DNA from: Facklamia languida CCUG 37842
GTDB lineage: Bacteria; Bacillota; Bacilli; Lactobacillales; Aerococcaceae
Assembly (NCBI RefSeq): GCF_000245795.1
Contig: NZ_JH601133.1
Span: 727,909 to 791,908, forward strand
Direction: 5' to 3'
DNA: 64,000 nt
Position numbers and translations under genes: made by a program. The notes beneath the pieces were generated by a model. It did not search any database. It saw nothing but the letters and a program-made list of their open reading frames with translations, and was not told the DNA's origin. Positions 47,850-56,740 of the stretch are shown in pieces; position 1 is the first letter of the stretch, and each line of letters opens with the position of its first letter.

Positions 47850-49325
47850 CTACTTTCGCAAGTAAAGCCACTCATTAATCATATAAGCCAAGTTGATATA
47901 ATTCTTGGCGGAAGGGTATTCTTCGACCCACAAAATCGGGCGGTCCTGGATACCAGTTAGCTGGAAGTTGGTCACAATAATGTCGCAGTCATACTTGTTA
48001 ATCTCGTAGGGACAGGGGGTTTCACCCGCGAAATTAATGATTTCTACCAGGTCCCCCATCCGTTGTTTGAGCCAAATCATGATAAATTGTCGCTGTTGGG
48101 GTTCTAAATCTGTGACGACGAGTGCTTTGATCTTAGTTTGTTCGCGGTAGACCTGTTCAAATAGAGGACTGAGCTTAATAATTGCCGTATAGACGAGCTG
48201 GTGAATGAGACTATCCTCCTCGCAAGGTTTCAAGTTTAGGTGGTTGGCAATGCTGGTAATCTCTTGTGTCAAATAGTCATAGATGAGGGGGAAGTCCATG
48301 CGGAAACCTTGAATAAACTGATCGCGTCGACTGACAAAGAGTGGACGCAATAGGTTTTGCTGGTTTAGCTGGATGGTTTCATAGAGGTCTTGAACTAAGT
48401 CGTGGGTATCCTCGAGCTCAATCTTAAAATGGTCTGTAAAACCCGCTAAAAAGTCTTGAATAGCTTGATAGGTATTCTGGTTGGCTTCTTCTTGCTTGGA
48501 CTTGGGTTGATCCATGCAAAAGGCTTCGTGAATATGAGGATAGAAACACTCGATCAAGAGGCGGGGTGTGCAGGTCAGATGGGTTGCTGCTTGATAAGCT
48601 GCTTGGAAGGCTGGCCAATCAGGACTTTGCTGGATCTGCTGGTGGACATAATTCAACAAGTCCTCCTCAAGATCTAAATAATAACCATAATGATTGCGGA
48701 CCAGGTTGATCGCCGTTCGTGTCATCCATTTGTGAACCTTGTCAAAGCTTAAGTGAAAGTCAAAGGCCTTGGCCCCTAAGCGCATGACCTGGTGGACTTG
48801 GTGGACGTCCAATTCCGGATAGGGCCAATCCATCATGGAGAAGGTTTCAGAGAAGAGCTGGCAATAGAATCGCCGAATGGCTTCCTCACTCCCATCCAGA
48901 CTCAGCGGGGTGATCTGAAGGTTCAGTTGGTAATCCTCCAGCAAATTTGTATTTAAGTCTTGGACGAGACGGTAGAGGGAGGACTGGCTGACTTCTAAGC
49001 GCCGAATGGCTTCTGGACGTTCAATTTGATTTTCCCGCAAGAGCAGGTTCAAGAGCTTGAAGGCGTTGGAGGATTGGATCATCTGTTGGTAGTAATAATC
49101 GATCCGTTTATAGCCAGGTAGTTGCAAATAGATTGTTTCGGGTGTGGTCTTGATGAGGATCTCGGGAAAAACTGACTTAATATGTAAGAGGTCTTCATAG
49201 ATCTTGCGCCGGGTGGTCGAAAAATGATCGGCCACTTCTTTAAAAGTCTTGACCTGGATCTGATCCTCCAGGTATTCAATCAGTTGAAGACGTCTTAATT
49301 TAGCATTCGACATAAATACGGACAC
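47850..49325 (-). CDS. Mga/PRD-like transcriptional regulator
   Basis: A 491-residue protein. Two winged-helix regions are seen near the N-terminus (LIEYLEDQIQVKTFKEVADH at about residues 15-34, and RLEVSQSSLYRLVQDLN at about 108-124). Long helical PRD-like domains span about 170-390, and a IIB-like end (about 400-491) includes IKALVVTDLEPQQRQ. This layout matches the Mga/AtxA family of PTS-linked virulence and sugar regulators. It starts at a GTG with AGGAGG at 8 bases. It is transcribed against replication, between mnmG and rsmG, which are normally adjacent, so it is probably an insertion. Targets are unknown. Confidence 0.75.
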   Translation of the reverse strand: MSVFMSNAKLRRLQLIEYLEDQIQVKTFKEVADHFSTTRRKIYEDLLHIKSVFPEILIKTTPETIYLQLPGYKRIDYYYQQMIQSSNAFKLLNLLLRENQIERPEAIRRLEVSQSSLYRLVQDLNTNLLEDYQLNLQITPLSLDGSEEAIRRFYCQLFSETFSMMDWPYPELDVHQVHQVMRLGAKAFDFHLSFDKVHKWMTRTAINLVRNHYGYYLDLEEDLLNYVHQQIQQSPDWPAFQAAYQAATHLTCTPRLLIECFYPHIHEAFCMDQPKSKQEEANQNTYQAIQDFLAGFTDHFKIELEDTHDLVQDLYETIQLNQQNLLRPLFVSRRDQFIQGFRMDFPLIYDYLTQEITSIANHLNLKPCEEDSLIHQLVYTAIIKLSPLFEQVYREQTKIKALVVTDLEPQQRQFIMIWLKQRMGDLVEIINFAGETPCPYEINKYDCDIIVTNFQLTGIQDRPILWVEEYPSAKNYINLAYMINEWLYLRK

Positions 49326-49338
49326 TGAAATTTCCTCC

Positions 49339-49452
49339 TATTACAATTATTAAAATAAGGACTAGCTAAACCAGGCTATGAAGCCAGTTAAAGCCACAGT
49401 AGGAGAAATTATAGCATTTTTTCCAATTGTAATAAATACAATTTGTAATAAA
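49339..49452 (-). promoter_or_regulatory. Promoter of the Mga-like gene with TTGTAATA repeats
   Basis: TATAAT on the minus strand (49408-49413). TTGTAATAAA occurs at 49427-49436 and 49443-49452, 16 bases apart and covering the -35 region, and its inverse TATTACAA lies at 49339-49346 beside the ribosome binding site. The spacing suggests a regulator binding one DNA face, perhaps the Mga-like protein itself. Confidence 0.5.
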
Positions 49453-49540
49453 ACAACCGCTATCATTCCTTTTTTTAATGTTATTATCATCTTTCAAGTG
49501 ATTGCTATTTATTCTTAACTTTAGTAAAGTGAAGGAGAGC

Positions 49541-49558
49541 GTGGAACAATTGTTTCAC
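49541..49558. promoter_or_regulatory. Palindrome resembling an inside-out parS, upstream of rsmG-parA-parB
   Basis: GTGGAACAATTGTTTCAC is a near-perfect palindrome. It is composed of the two parS halves in swapped order (GTGRAACA, AT, TGTTTCAC, versus TGTTTCAC-GTGAAACA). It lies about 30 bases before rsmG. Confidence 0.5.
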
Positions 49559-49586
49559 AGATTAACCCTTTAAGGAGCTGATGGGA

Positions 49587-50312
49587 ATGACCCTCGAAGA
49601 ATTTATCCAAGCATTGGCCCAGGTAGGCATTCAGCTCAGTCAACAACAAATCGACCAGTTTGACCGCTACTACCAACGATTAATTGATGAGAATCAAAAG
49701 GTGAATTTGACCGCCATTACCGACCGTAAAGAAGTCTATTTGAAACACTTCTTTGACAGTTTGACAGTCTTGTGGCAAGAACCTTTTGACCATTATCAAA
49801 TGAAGCTATGTGATGTGGGGGCAGGAGCCGGCTTTCCAGGAATTCCCCTCAAGTTGATCCATCCTGAAATTGAATTGACTATTGTGGATTCACTGAACAA
49901 GCGGATTAACTTTCTCCACCAGGTCCAAGAAGACCTAGGCTTGCAAGGCCTCCACTTAGTCCATGGCCGGGCAGAAGATGTCGGGCAAAACCCAGCCTAC
50001 CGCGGCCAATTTGACCTGGTGACAGCACGGGCGGTAGCCAGCTTAGATATCTTAGCTGAATACTGCCTACCGCTGGTTAGAAAAGGCGGCTACTTCATCG
50101 CCTTAAAGGGTGGCCACCAACAGACCCAAGAAGAAGTAGCAGCGGGCCAAGTAGCCATCAAGACCCTGGGGGGTAAATTGGAAGGGGTACAGTGTTATCA
50201 CTTACCCCACCAGGCAGGAGAGCGCAGCCTGGTAAAGGTTCAGAAGACCTTGGACACGCCGAACAAGTACCCACGTAAGGCTGGTAAGCCCAGCAAGCAA
50301 CCCATTCACTAA
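49587..50312 (+). CDS. rsmG: 16S rRNA (guanine-N7)-methyltransferase RsmG (GidB)
   Basis: A 241-residue SAM-dependent methyltransferase acting on G527 of 16S rRNA; its loss gives low-level streptomycin resistance in several bacteria. The SAM site is CDVGAGAGFPGIPLKLIHPE; NLTAITDRKEVYLKHFFDSL precedes it, and TARAVASLDILAEYCLPLV follows. Two ATGs six bases apart; the second is 9 bases from AAGGAG and is preferred. parA follows by 15 bases. Confidence 0.95.
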   Translation: MTLEEFIQALAQVGIQLSQQQIDQFDRYYQRLIDENQKVNLTAITDRKEVYLKHFFDSLTVLWQEPFDHYQMKLCDVGAGAGFPGIPLKLIHPEIELTIVDSLNKRINFLHQVQEDLGLQGLHLVHGRAEDVGQNPAYRGQFDLVTARAVASLDILAEYCLPLVRKGGYFIALKGGHQQTQEEVAAGQVAIKTLGGKLEGVQCYHLPHQAGERSLVKVQKTLDTPNKYPRKAGKPSKQPIH

Positions 50313-50327
50313 TCAAGGAGGGATTCA

Positions 50328-51092
50328 ATGGGAAAAATGATCGCAATCGGAAACCAAAAAGGCGGGGTCGGTAAGACCACGACTACTGTCAATCTGGGAG
50401 CTGCCTTGGCGGCAATGGACAAGAAAGTCTTAATCATTGATTCAGACTCTCAAGGCAATGCCAGTTCAGGTCTCGGGATTGAACGAGGCGATGTGAAGAA
50501 TAGTCTCTATGAAGTGCTCATTGATGGTGTGAGTATTGAAGAAAGTATCCTCCATACCTCAAGAGACCACTTAGATATTGTTCCCTCAACTATCTCCCTC
50601 GCAGCAGCTGAGATTGAATTGATCCACCTTGAAGGCCGTGAGTCGCGGCTTAAAGAAGCTCTCCAACCGGTCAGGGACCAGTATGACTATATCCTAGTCG
50701 ATTGTCCGCCTTCATTGGGGCAGCTCTCAATTAATGCTTTTACTGCTTCGGATACCATTTTGATCCCAGTCCAAGCTGAATATTATGCCTTAGAAGGACT
50801 CAGCCAATTGTTAAATACCATTCGGCTGGTCCAGAAATCCTACAACCCACACTTTCGGATCGAGGGTGTCTTAATAACCATGCTCGATGCCCGGACGAAT
50901 TTAGGCTATGAAGTGGTAGATGAAGTCCGTAAGTATTTCCAAGAGAAGGTCTATGATACGGTCATCTCCCGCAATATCCGCCTCTCTGAAGCCCCCTCTT
51001 ATGGTTTGTCCGTCATTGATTATGACCCCCGGTCACGTGGAGCCCTCATGTATAAAGAACTTGCAAAGGAAGTGGTGAAGAATGGCCAATAA
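50328..51092 (+). CDS. parA: Chromosome partitioning ATPase ParA (Soj)
   Basis: A 254-residue deviant-Walker ATPase that works with ParB-parS to separate origins and, in Bacillus, controls DnaA. The Walker motif is NQKGGVGKTTTTVNLGAAL (residues 8-26), Walker A' includes IIDSDSQGNASSGLG, and Walker B is YILVDCPPSLG. It overlaps parB by 11 bases. Confidence 0.95.
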   Translation: MGKMIAIGNQKGGVGKTTTTVNLGAALAAMDKKVLIIDSDSQGNASSGLGIERGDVKNSLYEVLIDGVSIEESILHTSRDHLDIVPSTISLAAAEIELIHLEGRESRLKEALQPVRDQYDYILVDCPPSLGQLSINAFTASDTILIPVQAEYYALEGLSQLLNTIRLVQKSYNPHFRIEGVLITMLDARTNLGYEVVDEVRKYFQEKVYDTVISRNIRLSEAPSYGLSVIDYDPRSRGALMYKELAKEVVKNGQ

Positions 51093-51960
51093 GAAGGTTA
51101 AGGGAGGCCTAGGGCGTGGAATGGATGCCCTCTTCGGTAACATCTATGAAGAGATTCCCAATGACAATGAAGTGGTAACTGAGATTCGCTTGGACCAGAT
51201 TCGACCCAACCCCTACCAGCCACGTAAGCAATTTGATGAAGCCAGCTTGAAGGAATTAGCCGATTCGATCCAGAAGACCGGTGTCTTCCAACCAATCATT
51301 CTGCGTAAGTCGACCATTAAGGGTTATGAGTTGATTGCAGGGGAACGCCGTGTGCGTGCTTCCCGCCTCGCAGGTAAGGAGACGATCCCAGCTATTATCC
51401 GGGACTTAGATGAAGAAGCCATGATTGAGATCGCAGTGATTGAGAACTTGCAGCGGGAGGACTTGAGTCCCTTAGAAGAAGCTGAGGCCTACAATATGTT
51501 GATGGAGACCTTGAACTTGACCCAAGCCGATGTAGCTGAACGGATCGGTAAGAGTCGTCCTTACATTGCCAATTACCTCAGACTCCTGCAATTGCCTGAT
51601 CCGATCAAGGCCTTTGTCAATGAAGACAAGTTGTCAATGGGTCAAGCCCGAACCATTCTAGGCTTGAAGGATAAGCAACAGATGATCAAAGTCGCCCAAC
51701 GGGTTGTAAAAGACCATTTGACAGTCCGCCAACTGGAAGAATTAGTCCAGACCTATAATCAAACGCAACCTGTCAAAAAGAAACCCAATAAACCCACCAA
51801 GAAACCGGCTTTTATCCGCGACCTCGAGCAAAAGATGGAAGAGAAGTTTGGCACGACCACGACGATTGTGTCAAAGGGTGATAAAGGGAAGATTCAAATC
51901 GAATATGTCAGTGATGCAGATTTGACAAGGATCCTAGAGATTCTTGAGATTCAAAGCTAA
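51082..51960 (+). CDS. parB: Chromosome partitioning protein ParB (Spo0J)
   Basis: A 292-residue CTPase DNA clamp. In order: the N-terminal ParA-contacting stretch (GGLGRGMDALFGN), the CTP-binding/ParB-Srx domain with IRPNPYQPRKQFD and AGERRVRASRLAG, the helix-turn-helix (LTQADVAERIGKSRPYIANY) that reads parS, and a C-terminal dimerisation domain. Its likely targets are the two parS sites at 25439 and 26299. Noc, a ParB paralogue often found nearby, is absent here. Confidence 0.95.
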   Translation: MANKKVKGGLGRGMDALFGNIYEEIPNDNEVVTEIRLDQIRPNPYQPRKQFDEASLKELADSIQKTGVFQPIILRKSTIKGYELIAGERRVRASRLAGKETIPAIIRDLDEEAMIEIAVIENLQREDLSPLEEAEAYNMLMETLNLTQADVAERIGKSRPYIANYLRLLQLPDPIKAFVNEDKLSMGQARTILGLKDKQQMIKVAQRVVKDHLTVRQLEELVQTYNQTQPVKKKPNKPTKKPAFIRDLEQKMEEKFGTTTTIVSKGDKGKIQIEYVSDADLTRILEILEIQS

Positions 51961-51986
51961 GGGACCATTTGACAGAGGAGGAAACA

Positions 51987-52190
51987 ATGGTTGATAAGAA
52001 CTATGACAAATACGATATTGTCGAAATGAAAAAACCCCATGCTTGTCAAAGCAATGCCTGGCAAGTCATCCGGATGGGGATGGACATTCGAATCAAATGT
52101 CAAAACTGTGCCCATGTCGTGACCATGACACGGCGCGACTTCGAGAAGAAGTTAAAGCGCGTCCTCGTCCACCATCAAGACCAAGAATAG
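51987..52190 (+). CDS. DUF951 family protein (YyzM-like)
   Basis: A 67-residue protein with YDIVEMKKPHACQSNAW and a CQNCAHVVTMTRRDFEKKL segment. Its Cys and His residues suggest a small metal site. DUF951 proteins are found between parB and ychF across Firmicutes. Function is unknown; the neighbourhood suggests RNA or ribosome contact. The ATG has GAGGAGG; an earlier in-frame start lacks a site. Confidence 0.85.
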   Translation: MVDKNYDKYDIVEMKKPHACQSNAWQVIRMGMDIRIKCQNCAHVVTMTRRDFEKKLKRVLVHHQDQE

Positions 52191-52205
52191 AAAGAGAGTG
52201 AAAAT

Positions 52206-53306
52206 ATGTCTTTAACAGCAGGTATTGTCGGACTTCCTAATGTTGGGAAGTCAACCCTATTTAATGCCATTACCAAAGCGGGTGTCGAAGCCGCTAACTA
52301 TCCCTTTGCCACCATTGACCCTAATGTGGGCGTGGTCGAAGTGCCGGACCAACGGCTGGACCAGATTGCTACCATCTACCATCCCCAAAAAACCATTCCA
52401 ACGACCATTGAATTTACAGACATTGCTGGGATTGTCAAAGGGGCGAGTAAGGGAGAAGGCTTGGGGAATAAGTTCCTAGCCAACATCCGACAGGTGGATG
52501 CCATTTGTCATGTCGTACGGTGCTTTGACGACTCGAATATTACCCATGTGACTGGTAAGGTGGATCCGATCGATGATATTGAGACCATCAACCTCGAATT
52601 AATCCTGGCTGACTTAGAGACCATTGACAAACGTTTGACACGGGTGAGTAAAATTGCCAAAACCAAGGACAAAGAGGCAGTCGCCGAGTATGAAGTCCTG
52701 ATTAAGCTTAAGGAAGCCTTGGAAAATAACCAGATGGCCAATGCGGTCGACTTCTATGATGAGCAGCTGCCTTACGTACGGAACCTCTTCCTCTTAACAC
52801 GGAAGAAGATGCTCTATGTGGCGAATATTGGGGAAGAAGAAGTGGCAGATCCTGAAGCCAACCCCCACCTGGCTAAGGTCCGTGAACTGGCCAGCCAACA
52901 AGGGGCTGAAGTCGTTCCAGTATCGGCCCGCCTGGAAGAAGAGATTGCGGAATTGGATGATGATGAGAAGGCGTCCTTCCTAGAAGACTATGGCATGACC
53001 GAATCTGGCTTGGACCGGTTGATCCAATCCGTTTACCACTTATTAGGCTTAGCGACCTATTTTACAGCGGGTGAGAAGGAAGTGCGGGCATGGACCTTCA
53101 AGCAAGGAATGAAGGCACCTCAAGCAGCTGGTGTGATCCACTCGGACTTCGAGCGTGGCTTTATCCGAGCGGAGACCATGTCTTATCAAGACCTGATCAC
53201 TTACGGTTCAGAGTCCGCTGTCAAAGAAGCCGGTCATTACCGGTCGGAAGGTAAGGAATACCTGGTCAAAGACGGTGATATTATGCTTTTCCGTTTCAAT
53301 GTTTAA
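52206..53306 (+). CDS. ychF: Redox-regulated ATPase YchF (OLA1 family)
   Basis: A 366-residue Obg-like P-loop ATPase that associates with ribosomes. G1 is [18 protein letters not shown]3 is [20 protein letters not shown]; the region [10 protein letters not shown] lies where G4 would be, lacking the NKxD needed for strict GTP choice, as usual for YchF. The C-terminal TGS domain contains [20 protein letters not shown] and [10 protein letters not shown]. Confidence 0.95.
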   Translation: MSLTAGIVGLPNVGKSTLFNAITKAGVEAANYPFATIDPNVGVVEVPDQRLDQIATIYHPQKTIPTTIEFTDIAGIVKGASKGEGLGNKFLANIRQVDAICHVVRCFDDSNITHVTGKVDPIDDIETINLELILADLETIDKRLTRVSKIAKTKDKEAVAEYEVLIKLKEALENNQMANAVDFYDEQLPYVRNLFLLTRKKMLYVANIGEEEVADPEANPHLAKVRELASQQGAEVVPVSARLEEEIAELDDDEKASFLEDYGMTESGLDRLIQSVYHLLGLATYFTAGEKEVRAWTFKQGMKAPQAAGVIHSDFERGFIRAETMSYQDLITYGSESAVKEAGHYRSEGKEYLVKDGDIMLFRFNV

Positions 53307-53318
53307 GAAGGAGGCTTT

Positions 53319-54170
53319 ATGATGCGAGAACCCAACCAAACTGAGTCCCCAATCCAAGAAGATGCATCAATCCAAGAAGATGCACCAATGCAAGAAGACG
53401 CAATCACTCAAGAAGATGCACCAATGCAAGAAGACGCAATTACTCAAGAAGAAACACCAATCCAAGAACCGGTAAGGCGTCATGCGACACGTGCTTCTCT
53501 GATCGATGGGATTGAGGCGGACCGCTTTAACCAATTAACCAAGCGTAACCAACAATTCATGGTGGACTTAGACAAGCATTTAGCAAAAGAAAAACTCGAT
53601 TTAGCCAAGCGCGAGTTAGTCTACCAGGAAATGGTGACAACCCTCATTGAGGGTCAAGCGACCAGTCAGACGGCTCGCCAGATCTACGGTACCCCAATGG
53701 AGACCGCCAAGGTCATCCTTGACCAAGAGATTCAAGTCCAGGAACAAGCCCGGATCTCACCGGATTGGCAAATTGCAGTCGATGGAGGCTTGATCCTAGG
53801 CTCCATCTTCACCTTCTTCACTGGCTTAGGGATCACTCTGAGACCAGGTGAAGCGGAAGCCGGCTTCTTAATGGGGATTGTGACGATTATTATTAATTAT
53901 CTGGTGGCGGGCTATGCCATGTTGCGAACTTCTAAGGTCATGCCCAAGCTGGAAGCTCCTAAAGGGGAGCGAGGTTATGGGAAATACTTCCTAGTCTCAA
54001 CCCTTTCCATGCTGGCGTGGATTGGGTTGGTGATGATCAGCCAAGTGGTCCTACCTGTCCAGCTGAATCCTGTCCTTTCCGGCTCAACCTACCTTGCGAT
54101 TGCTGCCTTGACCTTTGCGCTTCGCTTCTACTTGAAGCGCAAATGGAAGATTGTCGGTGGTCTCTTTTAA
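53319..54170 (+). CDS. DUF1129 membrane protein with N-terminal hexapeptide repeats
   Basis: A 283-residue protein. Residues about 10-50 are an acidic hexapeptide array (QEDAPM, QEDAIT and variants). A helical cytoplasmic region follows (about 60-145). Then come four hydrophobic segments typical of DUF1129 (about 155-180, 185-205, 222-245, 255-272). DUF1129 proteins sit next to ychF in many Lactobacillales; their role is unknown. Two ATGs are adjacent after AAGGAGG. The repeat array may vary in length between strains. Confidence 0.8.
   Translation: MMREPNQTESPIQEDASIQEDAPMQEDAITQEDAPMQEDAITQEETPIQEPVRRHATRASLIDGIEADRFNQLTKRNQQFMVDLDKHLAKEKLDLAKRELVYQEMVTTLIEGQATSQTARQIYGTPMETAKVILDQEIQVQEQARISPDWQIAVDGGLILGSIFTFFTGLGITLRPGEAEAGFLMGIVTIIINYLVAGYAMLRTSKVMPKLEAPKGERGYGKYFLVSTLSMLAWIGLVMISQVVLPVQLNPVLSGSTYLAIAALTFALRFYLKRKWKIVGGLF
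53351..53468 (+). repeat. In-frame 18-bp tandem repeats in the DUF1129 gene
   Basis: Imperfect 18-bp units (CAAGAAGATGCACCAATG, CAAGAAGACGCAATCACT and variants) repeated six to seven times, with a clear 36-bp higher-order unit. Slippage would change protein length without breaking the frame. Confidence 0.85.
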
Positions 54171-54235
54171 GGAGACCATTAAGACAAGTGCTAGCTTACA
54201 AAGGACTTATGCCCACTAGGTGCAAACCTTGATCC

Positions 54236-54268
54236 AGACCACTTGCGCAAGCGATTGGTCTTTTTTAG
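54236..54268 (+). terminator. Terminator of the rsmG-to-DUF1129 gene series
   Basis: Arms AGACCA and TGGTCT with a partly self-pairing interior (CTTGCGCAAG), followed by TTTTTTAG. Confidence 0.8.
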
Positions 54269-54426
54269 TTGTTAATTTTGACTGCCAAAAATTGACCAAA
54301 AAAGCTTTTAATCAAGATCTTGTCAGATTTATTAAAAGGCTCAAGGACCGATTTTTCATCATTAGGCAAGTGGGGGCTTTTTGGTTATAATGGATCACAG
54401 ACAAAAAATGATGATAGGTGATGACC

Positions 54427-55857
54427 ATGCGTGGGATAAATAAAAGAATCTATTGGGGGATTTCCCTCCTATTCATAATGCTTGTGATCGGTGGCAGCGT
54501 GCTAGTGAGCCAGTCTAAGATTCAGGCCGATGGTCATCAAGACCCCCCCACTTCATTCACGGAAGAACCGCAAGATGAGAAGGCCACCACCATTCCTGAA
54601 GGTCTCCTGGCCAGTATGCCGACCCTCAAGCAAGCCAAGGGAGCCTTTATCGTAGATGGGGAGAATGGCCAAATTCTCTACCAGCACGAATCCGACCAAT
54701 CAGTTGAGATTGCATCGATCACCAAGCTCCTAACGGTCTACTTGACCTACCAAGCGGTTGAAGCAGGTGAATTAAAAAGTGACCAAGAGATTTGGATCTC
54801 GGATGAAGCCTATGCTTTGAGCCAGGATTACGATATTCAAAATGTTCCCTTGCGTCAGGACCTGCCCTACCGGTTAGAAGACCTAATTGAAGCGGTTGGA
54901 ACTTCTTCAGCCAATGGTGCCAGCCTGGCTCTAGCTGAAGCGGTCGCCGGAAGTGAGCAAGCCTTCATCCAGAAGATGGAAGACCAGCTGGCGGCATGGG
55001 GCATTCAAGGCGTTCGCATCGAAAATGTGACCGGTCTGACGAGTCAATATGACCCACAAGAGGCGACTTCTAATCAGGAAGGGTATACGAATGCCTTTGA
55101 TGCGGAGACGGTGGCAACCATTGCCTACCACCTGCTTGCGGAATATCCCGATTATCTCAAGTATTCCCAGGTCTCTCAGAAGCTCTTCCAGGAAGGGACT
55201 TCCGATGAATTCGAGATGAACAATCCCAATAAGATGTTAGCAAGCGCGGATTACAATCGGTCATACAAGGACTTAGACGGTCTGATGTTGACCCGGTCGC
55301 CGCAAGATGGCTACAGCATGGTCGCAACCGCGGAACGAGATGGCTTGCGGGCGATAGTGGTTGTGCTCGGCGTGGCTGATGAAGACCTCCTTTACCGTAA
55401 GGCGGCCCGCCTCTTAGACTATGCCTTTAATACCTACCGAACGGAGGAAATCTTCCAGGAAGACGCACCCTGTGACCATGTGGATGCCATTCGGGTAGAA
55501 AATGGTGCCCAAGCAGTCGCCCCGGTTAAGTACCAGGAATCCTTGAAGCTGGTTGTCCCCATTATTGATACCGCCCCAAGATTAACTTATACCTTCCAAC
55601 CTAATGAAGCCTTAGCGGACCAAGGTTATTTGACCGCCCCCCTCAAGGCCAACCAGGAGTTAGGCCGATTGGAAGTGAATATTGAAGCCTATACCCTTCC
55701 AATTCTCCCCAGCGGTAAAGGGAACGACGTAGGGCTTGTCGTCAGTCAAGATATTGATGAAGCATCTTGGTTGGCCCGTACTTGGCAAGGGATTGTGGAT
55801 TTCACAGACCAGTCTTGGAACTATACCCGTAAGTTCTTTATCAACCTCTTTAATTAA
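54427..55857 (+). CDS. DacA-family D-alanyl-D-alanine carboxypeptidase with altered KTG motif
   Basis: A 476-residue PBP5-type protein. A membrane signal/anchor (about residues 8-28) precedes the peptidase S11 domain (about 60-340) and the PBP5 C-terminal beta domain, then an amphipathic tail (FTDQSWNYTRKFFINLFN) for membrane attachment. The family trims the terminal D-Ala from peptidoglycan stems. SxxK is SITK (Ser about 97) and SxN is in TSSANGAS. Where KTG should follow DGL, the sequence reads DGLMLTRSPQDGYS: MLT replaces KTG while both flanks fit. Lys of KTG is normally essential, so activity may be lost or changed. The ATG at 54427 has AGGTGAT; earlier GTG and ATG codons are too close to it. 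Confidence 0.85.
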   Translation: MRGINKRIYWGISLLFIMLVIGGSVLVSQSKIQADGHQDPPTSFTEEPQDEKATTIPEGLLASMPTLKQAKGAFIVDGENGQILYQHESDQSVEIASITKLLTVYLTYQAVEAGELKSDQEIWISDEAYALSQDYDIQNVPLRQDLPYRLEDLIEAVGTSSANGASLALAEAVAGSEQAFIQKMEDQLAAWGIQGVRIENVTGLTSQYDPQEATSNQEGYTNAFDAETVATIAYHLLAEYPDYLKYSQVSQKLFQEGTSDEFEMNNPNKMLASADYNRSYKDLDGLMLTRSPQDGYSMVATAERDGLRAIVVVLGVADEDLLYRKAARLLDYAFNTYRTEEIFQEDAPCDHVDAIRVENGAQAVAPVKYQESLKLVVPIIDTAPRLTYTFQPNEALADQGYLTAPLKANQELGRLEVNIEAYTLPILPSGKGNDVGLVVSQDIDEASWLARTWQGIVDFTDQSWNYTRKFFINLFN

Positions 55858-55981
55858 TTGAGTCAATTTTTACTGGAGGCCAGCTGAGAATTTCTTTGAT
55901 TGTTGAGTCTCTTAAGCATTAAATGCCCCAAAATACAAATGAGACCGTATAATACTTATCATATCAGTAAGGAGTGATACT

Positions 55982-56524
55982 ATGAGTCAAACACAAACCG
56001 CTATTTTTGCAGGAGGATGCTTCTGGTGTATGGTCCATCCCTTCGACCAATGGGATGGGGTTGAATCGGTGGTATCCGGTTATACTGGAGGGCACAAAGA
56101 AAACCCAACTTATAAAGAAGTCTGTACTGGAACCACTGGACATACGGAAGCAGTCAAGATTACCTATGACCCTGAGAAAATATCTTACCAAACCTTGTTG
56201 GACATCTATTGGTCATCGGTTGACCCAACGGATGCAGGGGGTCAGTTTGTCGACCGGGGGTCTTCTTATCGACCTGAGATCTTCTATACCAGCCCAGAGC
56301 AAAAGGAGTTAGCCGAAGCCTCTAAGGAAACCCTTGACCAGTCCACTCGCTTCTCAGGACCTATCGCTGTTCCAATTACCCCAGCCACAACCTTCTATCC
56401 AGCAGAGGACTACCACCAAAACTTCTACCAGACTAATCCTGAACACTACCAACGTTATGCCCAAGGATCAGGCCGTCTAGATTTCATTAAGAACCACCAA
56501 GTGAAAGCGGAAGACCCAGAATAA
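55982..56524 (+). CDS. msrA: Peptide methionine-S-sulfoxide reductase MsrA
   Basis: A 180-residue repair enzyme that reduces the S form of methionine sulfoxide. The active site is [15 protein letters not shown], with the catalytic Cys in GCFWC at about residue 13; [20 protein letters not shown] and [20 protein letters not shown] are standard. No fused MsrB. It stands alone, followed by repeat copy D. Confidence 0.94.
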   Translation: MSQTQTAIFAGGCFWCMVHPFDQWDGVESVVSGYTGGHKENPTYKEVCTGTTGHTEAVKITYDPEKISYQTLLDIYWSSVDPTDAGGQFVDRGSSYRPEIFYTSPEQKELAEASKETLDQSTRFSGPIAVPITPATTFYPAEDYHQNFYQTNPEHYQRYAQGSGRLDFIKNHQVKAEDPE

Positions 56525-56529
56525 GAGGG

Positions 56530-56634
56530 TTAAAAGCGAGCCATAAAAAGATAGCATCACTAGGGATCAAGCCCAGAAAAGCTTGGCTTTGGCGGGCGGT
56601 CCCTTTAATTAAGCCCTGGGGCTGCCTGCTTTAA
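56530..56634 (+). repeat. Structured intergenic repeat, short copy D
   Basis: The right module matches A-C: AAGCCCAGAAAAGCTTGGCT, then TTGGCGGGCGGTCCCTTTAA and TTAAGCC. AGGGATC..GCCC pairs with GGGC..GGTCCCT. The GCAATGCC hairpin is missing. Possible decayed outer arms are TTAAAAGCGAGCC (from 56529) and GGCAGCC..GCTTTAA on the right. It shares AAGATAGCATC with the left flank of copy A (near 8427). Lies between msrA and rpmG. Confidence 0.7.
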
Positions 56635-56740
56635 TATTTTATCGAAACAAGCCGTTACGATCTTAAGATCCCTGCTTGACAGTTGGTGCGATTGAACTTA
56701 TTATTAGGAATGACGCAATCTGAATAAAGGAGGTTCGAAT

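Noticed and set aside
53351-53468. Repeat array considered as a CRISPR
   Set aside because: Units are contiguous, in frame and encode a hexapeptide; no spacers and no cas genes.
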